Below are positions 23,745 to 33,661 of a DNA stretch of 64,000 bases, piece by piece. Every line of letters begins with the position of its first letter. Position 1 is the first letter of the stretch. This DNA comes from Plectrocnemia conspersa (Eukaryota > Arthropoda > Insecta > Trichoptera > Polycentropodidae). Position numbers and translations under genes: made by a program. The notes beneath the pieces were generated by a model. That model ran no database searches. It was not told where the DNA came from and saw only the letters and a list, made by a program, of their open reading frames with translations. The DNA is taken from assembly GCA_009617715.1 (NCBI GenBank), contig VTFK01000068.1, positions 868,001 to 932,000 of the forward strand. Direction: 5' to 3'.

Positions 23745-26700
23745 TAATTCAATGTTTAAACAACCCTAAACGTTCTTTACGATTCTTAATCGACACGGGC
23801 GCGGGCGTCTCCTTGGTAAGCCCCGAATCGATCCAAGATTTTCAGTTGGATCCAGAGGATACGGTGACCATAATGGGTATCACTAAATCTTCTACCCCCC
23901 CTAAAACCTTAGGTTCTACTTTTCTTACACTTTTACTCCCCGGAAAGCCGGAGATAAAACATCATTTTTATGTAATTTCTAAATCCGTTTCTAATTTACC
24001 ATTAGATGGAATCCTTGGTAATGACTTCTTAACAAAACACGGTATAGTGATAGATTATAAAGAAAACGTCCTTAATTTATACGGACTTAAGTATCCCCTT
24101 TTAGACCGTGGTCATGAACCTTTTGTAATATTAGAACCTCGTACTGAAACGTTAGTTTCACTTAACGTTTTAAATCCCGAAATTCAAGTCGGAATTATTC
24201 CCGATCAAACCATACTTCCAGGCGTATTCTTGTCTCGCGCTTTAACAAAAGTGACAAATTTCGAAGCACTAGCGACTATTTTAAATACAACGGAAACCCA
24301 CATAAGAGTTTTTCCCCTTTCCGTAACCCTTGAACCCTTTAATGAAGTCGACAGTGAAGAAATTTTATCGCGACCCCAACTATACGATTCGAAACGAAAC
24401 GTAAGTCTCGATAGTCAGTTGGATTTAGCACATCTTAATGAAGAAGAGCAACAGTCTATTCTTAACCTTTGCCACTCTTATAATCATTTATTCTATTTAG
24501 AAGGTGACGAGTTAACGCATACAAACTCAGTTTGCCATAACATTCCCGTTACGTCGCAAGTACCCATTTTTACTAAATCTTATCGATTTCCGGAGGTGCA
24601 TAAGCAGGAGATCGAAACCCAAATTCAAACAATGTTAGGTCAAGATATAATTCGGGAAAGCACTTCTCCTTGGTCCTCACCTGTTTGGATAGTTCCCAAA
24701 CGTAGCGACAGTTCAGGCGCTAAAAAGTGGCGCGTAGTCATAGACTACAGGAAGTTGAACAACGTCACCGTTGGCGATGCTTATCCTTTGCCCAACATCG
24801 CCGACATTCTCGACCAGTTAGGTCATAGTAAATATTTCACCACCTTAGACCTCGCGTCTGGATACCATCAAATTCCCATTTCTTCGGCCGACGCGGCCAA
24901 AACAGCGTTTTCCACCCCAAACGGTCATTTTGAATTCACTCGTATGAGTTTCGGCCTCAAGAATGCCCCTGCATGCTTCCAACGGTTAATGAATAACGTG
25001 TTAGCCGGCATTCAAGGTATTAAGTGTTTTGTATATTTGGATGATATAGTTGTTTACGCTGACACCTTACAAACTCACGATAGGAAACTTCGTGAAATTT
25101 TCCAGCGATTGTCGAAACACAACTTAAAGCTTCAGCCAAACAAATGTGCCTTTTTACGAAGAGAGGTGGGCTATTTAGGCCATATTATTACTGAGGACGG
25201 CATCAAACCCGATCCTGATAAAATTGTTTCTATCAAAAATTTTCCGATGTTAAAGAACATCCAACAAATTCGATCCTTTCTAGGATTAGTCGGGTACTAT
25301 AGAAAATTCATTCCGGATTTTGCGAAAATTGCTCGCCCTTTAACGTCCTTATTAAAGAAAGACGTACCATTCACATGGAGGGACAAGGAAGAGAATGCTT
25401 TCTCCCAATTGAAAATTAGTATAACTACTCCTCCAATTCTTAGTTACCCTGATTTCGAAAAACCTTTTATTGTCACCACGGACGCTTCAAACCACGCGAT
25501 AGGAGCGGTCCTTTCTCAAGGAAAGATCCCTAACGATCTTCCTATTTATTTCGCTTCGCGAACTTTAAACCCTGCAGAGACTAACTATTCAGTCACTGAA
25601 AAGGAGTTATTAGCCATTGTATGGGCTTGTAAACATTTCCGACCATATTTGTACGGGAGGAAATTTCAGATAGTTACGGATCATAAGCCATTAACTTGGT
25701 TGTTTAATAACAAGGATCCCAGTTCCAGGCTAATTCGTTGGCGTTTGAAACTGGAAGAATTCGAATACGAGATTGCGTATAAACCCGGCAAATTAAATGC
25801 TAATGCCGACGCTCTCTCTCGTTATCCTCCTGAAGTATCTGTAAATACTTTTTCAATTTTTCTTACGTCTGCGGACTTTAAACATTCTGATGAATCCTAT
25901 CAGGATTTCATCCAGTTTCATTATATGAACCGGAAACGGTTAAAATATAATTTTCGCGAGTTAAACTCCAACCTTTTAGATCGACAAGATCACATTGCAC
26001 ATTGCGTGTCGGGAGATTTAGAAATGTCAGCCGGACTAGCCGTAGCCATTAAAGAGAGTATTCCTAATTATAACGATTTAATTAGCAAACCTCATTCTTT
26101 ACACGAAACTTTACATTCGTCGTTAAATTCTTTTTATATTTTTCATGTTGTAACCAAATTAAATTTCTGGGATAAACCCACTTATCCAGATTTATTTTAT
26201 GCTTTGAAAAACTTACGTAGTGAGTTAGACAAACTTAATATAAAATCTATTTCATTACCGCGCCTTGGTTGCGGTTTAGACCAACTTAAATGGGAAAAGG
26301 TCAAACTCATTCTCCATTATATTTTTCGCAATTCTGATATTCAGATAACAGTTTGTCACAATCGGATAATCAAGCCGCTTCGAGGAATCATTCCTACTAT
26401 TTTATCTGAGTACCATAACTCCGTAGTCGGGGGTCATGCAGGTCAGAATCGCATGTTTAATAAAGTTTGTTTGAAGTATCGTTGGAAAGGTATGCGAAGA
26501 GATATATCAAATTATGTTAATCGATGTACATCATGCCAAACCAATAAAGTTCACCGACAACGAATGAAACAACCTATTGTGATCACCACCACAAGCGAAA
26601 AACCCTTTGAACGGATAGCGTTGGATATCGTAGGTCCACTTCCAATTTCAGAATCCGGTAATCGGTTCATTTTAACCCTTCAGGACGACTTAACGAAATT

Positions 26701-27427
26701 CACACAAGCATATCCTATCCCAGATCATGAAGCAGTAACCATTGCCCAAACTTTAACAACTAAGTTTATTTGTAATTTCGGCATTCCCGAGTCAATTTTA
26801 ACAGATCAAGGAAGGGAATTCACTTCCAACCTTTTCAGGGAAGTAGCCAAACTTTTCAAGATAAAGCGGGTGCAAACCACCGCTTATCATCCCGAAACTA
26901 ATGGAGCCCTAGAGAGGACCCATAGTACGATAAAGGATTACTTAAAACATTTTCTGGCACCTGATCAGACTGATTGGGACGAGTGGCTACCTTTTTCGAT
27001 GTTCAGTTATAATTCTACTCCTCACACGGCTACTAAATTCACCCCTTTTGAGTTAGTGTATGGTCATCCCCCATCACTGCCTACTTCAATAACTTCCCCT
27101 TCTTTTTCTTCTACGTATGATAGTTATGTAGAAAATCTTAAACTAAAATTAGTTAAATCTTTAGAGGTGGCTAGGCAAAACACCATCCATAACAAAGAGA
27201 AGGTTTGTACTAAGTACAACAAAACCAAAAAGTTACGTACCTTTAAACCAGGAGATTTGGTTTATTTGATTAATAGTGCCGGGAAGATAGGCACAGCAAG
27301 GAAGTTTAACCCAACTTTCACGGGTCCTTATGAGGTAACCTCAATAAACAGTTTGGTAAATATTTCCATAAAAGTGGGAAACAACATAAGACGAGTCCAC
27401 ATAAATAGGGTAAGATTAAAAAGATAA
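23741..27427 (+). CDS. pol: Pol polyprotein: protease, reverse transcriptase, RNase H, macrodomain, integrase
   Basis: This is a single frame, -1 relative to gag; its entry point upstream of 23744 is inferred. Protease: LIDTGAG with the aspartate codon at 23792. Residue numbers below count from 23813. Reverse transcriptase: WRVVIDYRKLN (306-316), LDLASGYHQIP (345-355), YLDD (408-411). RNase H: acidic residues D557, E598, D623, D666. Residues about 716-847 are a macrodomain (separate entry). Integrase: H-H-C-C zinc site from H874 (GGHAGQ) through CTSCQT (905-910), then the D,D35E triad D938, D998, E1034, and a GPY motif at 1171-1173. All catalytic residues are intact and there is no stop. It lacks an env frame downstream. 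About 195 residues separate RNase H from the integrase zinc site, mostly occupied by the macrodomain. Confidence 0.95.
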   Translation: MIIQCLNNPKRSLRFLIDTGAGVSLVSPESIQDFQLDPEDTVTIMGITKSSTPPKTLGSTFLTLLLPGKPEIKHHFYVISKSVSNLPLDGILGNDFLTKHGIVIDYKENVLNLYGLKYPLLDRGHEPFVILEPRTETLVSLNVLNPEIQVGIIPDQTILPGVFLSRALTKVTNFEALATILNTTETHIRVFPLSVTLEPFNEVDSEEILSRPQLYDSKRNVSLDSQLDLAHLNEEEQQSILNLCHSYNHLFYLEGDELTHTNSVCHNIPVTSQVPIFTKSYRFPEVHKQEIETQIQTMLGQDIIRESTSPWSSPVWIVPKRSDSSGAKKWRVVIDYRKLNNVTVGDAYPLPNIADILDQLGHSKYFTTLDLASGYHQIPISSADAAKTAFSTPNGHFEFTRMSFGLKNAPACFQRLMNNVLAGIQGIKCFVYLDDIVVYADTLQTHDRKLREIFQRLSKHNLKLQPNKCAFLRREVGYLGHIITEDGIKPDPDKIVSIKNFPMLKNIQQIRSFLGLVGYYRKFIPDFAKIARPLTSLLKKDVPFTWRDKEENAFSQLKISITTPPILSYPDFEKPFIVTTDASNHAIGAVLSQGKIPNDLPIYFASRTLNPAETNYSVTEKELLAIVWACKHFRPYLYGRKFQIVTDHKPLTWLFNNKDPSSRLIRWRLKLEEFEYEIAYKPGKLNANADALSRYPPEVSVNTFSIFLTSADFKHSDESYQDFIQFHYMNRKRLKYNFRELNSNLLDRQDHIAHCVSGDLEMSAGLAVAIKESIPNYNDLISKPHSLHETLHSSLNSFYIFHVVTKLNFWDKPTYPDLFYALKNLRSELDKLNIKSISLPRLGCGLDQLKWEKVKLILHYIFRNSDIQITVCHNRIIKPLRGIIPTILSEYHNSVVGGHAGQNRMFNKVCLKYRWKGMRRDISNYVNRCTSCQTNKVHRQRMKQPIVITTTSEKPFERIALDIVGPLPISESGNRFILTLQDDLTKFTQAYPIPDHEAVTIAQTLTTKFICNFGIPESILTDQGREFTSNLFREVAKLFKIKRVQTTAYHPETNGALERTHSTIKDYLKHFLAPDQTDWDEWLPFSMFSYNSTPHTATKFTPFELVYGHPPSLPTSITSPSFSSTYDSYVENLKLKLVKSLEVARQNTIHNKEKVCTKYNKTKKLRTFKPGDLVYLINSAGKIGTARKFNPTFTGPYEVTSINSLVNISIKVGNNIRRVHINRVRLKR
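25958..26353 (+). other. Macrodomain of OARD1/TARG1 type inside the gypsy pol frame
   Basis: Seen in the sequence: after RNase H the translation runs LNSNLLDRQDHIAHCVSGDL, MSAGLAVAIKE, YIFHVVTKLNFWDKPTYPDL, then ISLPRLGCGLDQLKWEKV and IQITV. Known of the family: OARD1/TARG1 and Poa1p-like macrodomains show HC(I/V)S.D..MGAGIA, (L/V)(I/V)TK......PTY, MPR(I/L)GCGLD.L.W and (I/V)TV in this order. In human TARG1 the ITK lysine (K84) and the GCGLD aspartate (D125) are catalytic for removing ADP-ribose from glutamate. Both positions are kept here (K782 and D823 counting from base 23813). One deviation is SAG in place of the usual GAG. The role in the element is inferred: ADP-ribose binding or removal, perhaps opposing host ADP-ribosylation, or chromatin targeting next to the integrase. 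Confidence 0.85.
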
Positions 27428-28833
27428 CTTTTCTCGTACCTGTCCTATTTATGATGAACCCTAGTTATTCTCACGATCAAATGTTTTTGTATCTCTATTT
27501 CATTACTTTATAAGCATCGTCTTTATAATGTTCTTTGCTCCAACTTGAGTAAAATTATTCTTAATCTCATTTTCTTATTTTAGAGATTAATCCTTTTATG
27601 AAGTTCACGGCAGGAGGCCTGAACCATTTCATTTCATTTTTATGTCATCATCGATGATCATCCATACGATGGATAAACCTTCGTATTCAATTCGTTCAAT
27701 TGAGCTTTTAATTTGTTTTGTGACATCGGTCATAGCTGGATCAAGTCTTGTAACCTGAAAGGAGGTTAAATGTAACCCTGACCTGCGAGTCGGAGGTGAT
27801 TCGGTGTAATGTTTGAAAAGATATTTTCCCCTATCTTGTTCATTCGGAGAATTTTGTAACCCTGACCTGCGAGTCGGAGGTGATTCGGTGTAAAGTTTGA
27901 AAAGATATTTTCCCCTATCTTGTTCATTCGGAGAATTTTTGGGTCTTAATTTCTGTCTTTCGATGTAAAGAAGGAATTTTATTTGTAGCCAAGGAAGAAG
28001 TCCTGTGGTGATTCGTAAGTTGATCCAGGTGATTCGTATGTTTACGATAATTATTTAATTGTGAAATTTATATTTGTCTGATGACAATTGAATTATTTCT
28101 TTATTTTCATGTTCTGATAAAATGAAAATCCTTTTCTTTTCCTTTTCCTAATCCTGAGCGATTATTCGTAATTTTGGTGGATGTCTGAGGACATTCGTAT
28201 TATTAATCTTAATGATTAAATTTTTCGTATTTTATTATGTTTAATAAATACATTTTCATGTTTACAATCTTAGCGATAATATTTCGTTGTAATCGTATTG
28301 TAATTTCTTATTATAATTGTATTCTATTCGTAAGATTCATTATAGATCCTACCGATCAAATTGTATAATTGTAATCGCAATTGTAATTTTTATTATATTT
28401 GTTTATATTTCTAAGATTCCTACCGACACGATGTCGCGTAACTGTAATCGTCATAATAATTGTTTTATGTTTTATAAATCTTTCTATGTTGTATACTTGT
28501 GAATTTTCATTGTATTTGAAATCGCATTTATAATTTTTGTTATACCTGTACTATTGTAATTTAATTATAATCCTACGGTTTAAAATTTCGTATACCTGTA
28601 ATCGAAATTATTTTTACACTTTTATATTTCTATAATTTTCTATGTTCGTAATTGTGATCGTATTTGTAAAACGACCGTTTAATTTTCATATTTTTGTACT
28701 TTGAATTGTACTTTCAAATTTTTGTATTTTCTGTGAACGGAGAAACTAAGCTCCAGAAGTTAGTTTCGTCTTGGGCTCGGAGGTGTTATAATCGTACTTC
28801 GACGCGCCACGTTTCGATTCATATCCATGCGCG
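27428..28833. other. Noncoding spacer between pol and the 3' LTR
   Basis: This 1.4 kb has no env-like frame. It begins with sequence still of pol-like base composition, includes an 84-bp tandem duplication (27771-27938), then becomes T-rich with repeated ATTGTAATCG/TATAATTGTA-like words. A purine-rich GGGCTCGGAGG just before TGTTATAATC (28785) could be the polypurine tract and the true left edge of the 3' LTR. Confidence 0.5.
27771..27938 (+). repeat. 84-bp direct tandem repeat, two copies
   Basis: TGTAACCCTGACCTGCGAGT ... ATTCGGAGAATTTT occurs twice with a period of 84 bases and almost no differences. It sits in the element's 3' noncoding spacer, where errantivirus-like elements often carry regulatory or insulator repeats; that role is only a possibility here. 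Confidence 0.9.
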
Positions 28834-29359
28834 AAACGGACCTATCGGAGACGAGCTACCCACACCCAATCACAGAAGGGCTTTCCCCCACCAACCAGTT
28901 GCATCCGGCACGTGCCTCGACTACTATATAAGGAGGGTCACGGCCGGATCAAATCACTCTATCTTGGGACGCCAAGCCGGGAGGAACTCTCCCTCTACTC
29001 TTCATACTCTTTCTTGGGAATCCAAGTCGGGAGGAACTCTCCCTCTACACTTCACTTCTCGTTGGGAATCCAACTAGGGAGGAATCTCCTGCGTCACATC
29101 AAGAACTTCTGATAGGGAGGATTCTCCTTCGTCCCATCAAGAACTTCTGAATGGGAAGAACTCTCCCTCTTCAAGAACCTGTCCACGTCCAGGAGGAGTC
29201 CGGAGCCTAGACCGTCCGCGCGTCTTTTTTGTATCATACGCTTCGTTAACCAGTCCACGAGCGACTTTTGTATCATCATAATCTATTCCGAATTTACCGC
29301 AAAATCCCTCAAACTTCAATGCCGAATTTTTACCGTCGAAATAAACACATTTACAACCT
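28834..29359 (+). repeat. 3' LTR of the gypsy element (shared core)
   Basis: It aligns with 21754-22218 at high identity, including the TATATAA box and the GGGAGGAACTCTCCCTC repeat units. It carries two insertions absent from the 5' LTR: about 12 bases near 29226 that duplicate the neighbouring TTTTGTATCAT word, and about 50 bases near 29275-29325. Past 29359 the sequence no longer matches the end of the 5' LTR. A minus-strand frame across it (29137-29460) has no recognisable features. Confidence 0.8.
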
Positions 29360-29954
29360 CCAAACAAAATCGATAATACAACGCGATAACCTTCGATACC
29401 GTAGGCGTTTAATGGTGATTGCGCCAAAATCCTGTATAATATATAAGTGGTTTTATGCATATGTGTATATATTTATATATGATAATGGGAAATACATATA
29501 ACATGTAGAATATAACCTAATTTGAATTTATTTTACAAAGTTCACTTTGAGTGCGAAATCATTAGTCCGCGTAGCGCGAAATCCTGACTCGCCCATAATT
29601 TTTAATTTCACCTTTCCACGCCAAACTTTTTCTCCATGACAAGTGACCTGTCCTTATCAAATCGTGCATAGGCACGCTACCAAACAGACCGTCTAACTAC
29701 AATGTTCCTAAAAAGCACCACAATTTGGAAAAAAATATATTTCTAGATTTCTTCCTATTTTTAACCTTTAAAAATCCAAAGGCATGTGTGTATATCATGC
29801 CCAAAATGATTTTACCATTGCAGTCCAAAGACACCTATATCACATCCAATATATTTTAAACGATTTGATGATAAAATTTTCAGTATTTTATTTCATTAGA
29901 GATACTTCTATCAATATATTACGGTAAATCCTAGTCATTTTACCTGGAATTGTG

Positions 29955-30630
29955 TTATTATTAATATGAAATACACGACTTGATTGATTATTATCATAAA
30001 ATAATACTATAGTTTTAAATATATAAGTACATTTAATTTCCAATTAAATCTGATCCAATGAAACATAAAATTAAAAATTTATATTTATTAATTTGCATAT
30101 TGTAATGCAACGTGAAGATCAATATTGTACATCATTATAATATTGGACTGTGCGTTTCGTATCGCAAGAGTAAAATAAGCATTTAGGTATGTACTTTATA
30201 TTGTATATGTATGAACAACTTAATTTGATGACACCGCCACAATTTGTTATAATTGAGAGGTCATTCTAACGACCATTTCGAATTAATGAAACTCGCCTCG
30301 AAAGTTTTCTTTTACTAAAATGGAGAAAAGATATCGTAACAATTGCGTTAATAATTGGAAATATTTCACGGATCCGTCCCGAGACGTTAATCACTTATAA
30401 GCGTCAGCTAAAAACTAATCTTTATGTGGAAAGGATGTGCGATAGGCAATACGTTCTACCCTTTAGTTATCGATCGTCGGAGTGGCTCACTTTTAAGGCG
30501 TGAACACATTTCGTGTGTCTAAGAAGCGATGCAATTGGTCAACAAACACCCTCATCTGCGATTTGCTAGAGCTGTCTCGAACCAGCATTATAAAATATGT
30601 GACATTGAGTCACAGAAGGAGCAGATGAAG
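29955..30630 (+). repeat. Duplicated 0.65-kb segment, copy 1
   Basis: This matches 36039-36680 in the same orientation, with single-base changes and a few indels. One 15-base stretch ahead of GGATCCGTCCCGAG is present only in copy 2, and about 70 bases near 30517-30588 are present only in copy 1. The 116-residue frame at 30529-30879 spans the copy 1-specific part and has no recognisable domain. Confidence 0.8.
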
Positions 30631-32452
30631 GAGTCACAGCACATCAGCGGATCATCCAAAATCGTTAAAGGAACACGTTGCGATAAATCACAGCCGACAA
30701 TAATTCAGTCCGACACTCCAGCAAAGATCTCCGACTTGCCATTTAAATTCTACAGCAAGAAATCGGCATCTACATTTATCTATATATGTGGTAATTTATA
30801 TTTTCACTGCAGAGTCACATTTATTCAACCTCAAAACCTGAAAAATCTTAGTTTACATAAAATCAAAAAATATGTCTAGAATCTGTTTTTAAAAATTCTC
30901 CGAAATTACATTATTGCCAAATCTACAGATTTTTTTAAACCTTACGGATAAAAGATTAAGAACAGGGAACTCGCACAAAGCGGAGCTACGCCGAGTATTG
31001 ATCGACCGAGACGAACCATTGATAATCGATAAAGCAGCCGCTTTCTAATTCCATATTTATAATAAAAAACTTCTACGTAACTATGGAAATTAATGTGCGC
31101 ATTGCTATGTATGGACTTAATTAATATATGTATATGTTAAATAAATGTCTCCAGCTTACACAACTTAAAACGTCAGCATTCACCAATGCCCGAGCTAACA
31201 AAGAAACGACTGGCCGGCCAATTTAAAAATTTAAAACAGACAAATAATATAATTAAGTATTCGGATGTTGTAATCAACAGTACTGTGGAATTACAAGATT
31301 TCAAATAGATACAAATTGAAGAATTAGCAGAAGCTAAAATTGGAACATGCTGATATCTGGACTCCTATTTGAGAATCTGGAGAGAAATCGTCTGCAGAAT
31401 AAAAAGTTAATATGCAATTAATGCTGCTAGCTTGAATTTAAAAAACACAAAATAACAAATTCAATTCAGATTGCAACTTAGCAACAAAATATTTTTTAAT
31501 TGATATAAAAACAAATATAACGGTTACAGGTAAACTAAAACAGTTATAATCCATTAACTGTAGTTTTAAAAAAGTGTTACTCTTTACCATTAGTTAAAAA
31601 AAAACAGGGTTGAAAAACACTTCAAAAACAATGTATAATAATAGCAAATTCTTCAAAGCTTCTTGTCATTAAAATGCAATAAACATCGAAAATTCTATAC
31701 AAAACGACCAGTTAGGTGTAAATTTAGAAACGGAAAATTATGTAGGAATTCGAGTATTTGATGATAAATTATCACCCCATAAATTAAATCAGAAACCATG
31801 CGAAAATAAATAATTTAGCAGTACGCGGATGCAATAGAAGGTCGAAGGTTTTTTTTGGTCGTTCCTATTTGTCTCATTTGTATTTAAAATCTTGATCTAA
31901 CGTATAGAAACGTACGAGAGGATTCAAAGGGAATTTCTCAAATATTTTTTCAAGAGAAAGTATAATAAAAACTTTTATACTGATCCATAAACTTAATTAT
32001 TTAACAGGATTAAGTCAATCGAAACTAAATATCAAAACTAAATCTCATAAAGCAAGAAATCATTATATATTTTTATAACATTTTCTACTTCTTATTTGCA
32101 ATTTTTTTTATACTATAAAAAAAAAAAAAACGAAAGAGCAAGTTTAATATTGGTTTGAGGAATAAATGAGAAATGAGGTGGAAAATTCCTCAAGTATCAA
32201 GCCTAATATTATTAATCACAAAATTATTTTCCAACATTTTTATTAAGCATATATTTTTTTTAAATTAAATTTCTTGATATTATAAATCATTACCAGCACG
32301 ATAGAATAATGGACGCAAGTGTTTTTCAATTTCTATAGTCTTGGGAATCAAAATTAGTGATTTCGATTGATCATCACAGATGAAGTTTTCCAAGATTTTC
32401 CTAATCTCAAGGATTAATATCGTGATAATAATTCCAACATTTTAGTAGTGGC

Positions 32453-32614
32453 CAGGCGCGTATGGTGAGATACATTCTCTTTCGCTCGCTCGCGTGTTGA
32501 GTGACGAGAATGAGTGAGAAGTGGCCGTATGGAACGCACGTAACGCACGACCTTATCTCTCACTCACTCTCACGCGAGCGAGCAAAAGGGAATGTATCTC
32601 ACCGTACGCGCCTG
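32453..32614. mobile_element. 162-bp MITE with long inverted ends and 8-bp flanking repeat
   Basis: The ends are CAGGCGCGTATGGTGAGATA and the near-complement TATCTCACCGTACGCGCCTG. Complementarity continues inward through CATTC...CGCTCGCTCGCGTG to about 50 bases per arm, with few mismatches. It is flanked by GTAGTGGC (32445-32452) and ATAGTGGC (32615-32622), 7 of 8 identical, suggesting a hAT-type target duplication. The element is GC-rich and noncoding. Confidence 0.85.
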
Positions 32615-33448
32615 ATAGTGGCGATCTACTTTTTTTCTATTAAAAATCATCGCAATCTGCCAATTATTTAGGGTATAAATAATATATTTTTTTATAAGTT
32701 ACAAATAAAAAATGCTTATTAAATATTTCAGTACATAAAAATAACAATTTAAAATAATTTCATAAAAAAAATAGAAATAGAGTTAATTCTGCATTAGATA
32801 AAATATTATTAATGAGACCGTTGATCTGCCCTGATTTGGCAATATGTTCACCACTCAAATAATTTTGTAAAACAATTTTATAATGTTAAAAACTGCGGAT
32901 TCAGCCAAATATATAGAGCCAAAACAAGAGATTAATTTTTGTATCCCATTTGTAAGAATTAGGTATTTATCTTTAGTGTATTTCAAATTCAACCTCTGGT
33001 TTTAAATATAAATCATTCTAAAGAGTGATTATTATCAATTTGAGTTCATTCTGATTTGCTTTAAATATAGTAAAGATTTGATTTGTTGAAAGATTAGATC
33101 TTTCTGAAAGGAATTTGAAAAAAATAGTGTGATATTTTCAATCTTGACAAAATCTTCGAATCAAGCCTTAAATTGTTTTTCAACATTTTAATTTCGAATA
33201 TCATTATGTTTTATGTTATACGGAAAATGCATTTTACTTTAAACAATATTATAAGTTGTTGAAAATATTTTATTGAGCTTATCATATCTAATAAATATTT
33301 ATCTTTGCCTTGTAATTCAAGATTCCAATCGCTGAGTTTTGAGCTATTCTGCTAAAAATGATAAATTAAATAATTGTTTGCTTACTGTGGGTAACCATCA
33401 CCTCTATCAGAGATAAAACTTTTTATGTCTTCTAATAACTTGACTTCT

Positions 33449-33661
33449 GCTAAGCCAACAAACATTAGCGTACAACGAAAGTTCCAGATCATTATCTTTA
33501 TTTTCTAATATGCTTGACCTCGACTATTTTAAAAAAAAATAAAGCTTTCCATTTTTTTTTTTAATAAATAAATATTATGGAAGTTTGCCGACTACTGTGC
33601 TAAGCCAACAAACATTAGTGTACAACGAAAGTTCCAGATCATTATCTTTATTTTTTAATAT
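33449..33661 (+). repeat. Direct repeat of 63 bases, two copies 150 bases apart
   Basis: GCTAAGCCAACAAACATTAG ... ATTATCTTTATTTT.TAATAT occurs at 33449-33511 and 33599-33661 with two mismatches. The intervening sequence is AT-rich with A and T runs. It looks like a small local duplication or the ends of a decayed element. Confidence 0.8.

Larger units (their letters stand above)
21754..29359 (+). mobile_element. Ty3/gypsy LTR retrotransposon with a macrodomain in pol, inserted in the sphingosine kinase intron
   Basis: The order is 5' LTR, primer binding site, gag, pol (protease, reverse transcriptase, RNase H, macrodomain, integrase), a 1.4-kb noncoding spacer and a 3' LTR. The domain order (integrase after RNase H) and the GPY motif of the integrase tail place it in Ty3/gypsy (Metaviridae). 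There is no env frame after pol. Both long frames are uninterrupted, implying a young or selected copy, yet the two LTRs differ by insertions and at both edges. It is transcribed opposite to the host gene. The outer boundaries are those of the segment shared by the LTRs; the true ends may lie up to about 75 bases further out. Confidence 0.9.

Noticed and set aside
27428..28833. A possible env gene after pol
   Set aside because: Only short frames; no signal peptide, furin-type site or membrane segment in a long frame.
29420..29429. Inverted copy of the TTTTGGCGCA primer-site word beyond the 3' LTR
   Set aside because: A 10-base match with no LTR next to it in that orientation; chance is sufficient.
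29137..29460. 107-codon minus-strand frame over the 3' LTR end
   Set aside because: It is not conserved in the 5' LTR and has no recognisable domain; the tail is LTR sequence read backwards.
30529..30879. 116-codon frame
   Set aside because: Half of it lies in a duplicated repeat and the other copy does not keep the frame; no domain is recognised.
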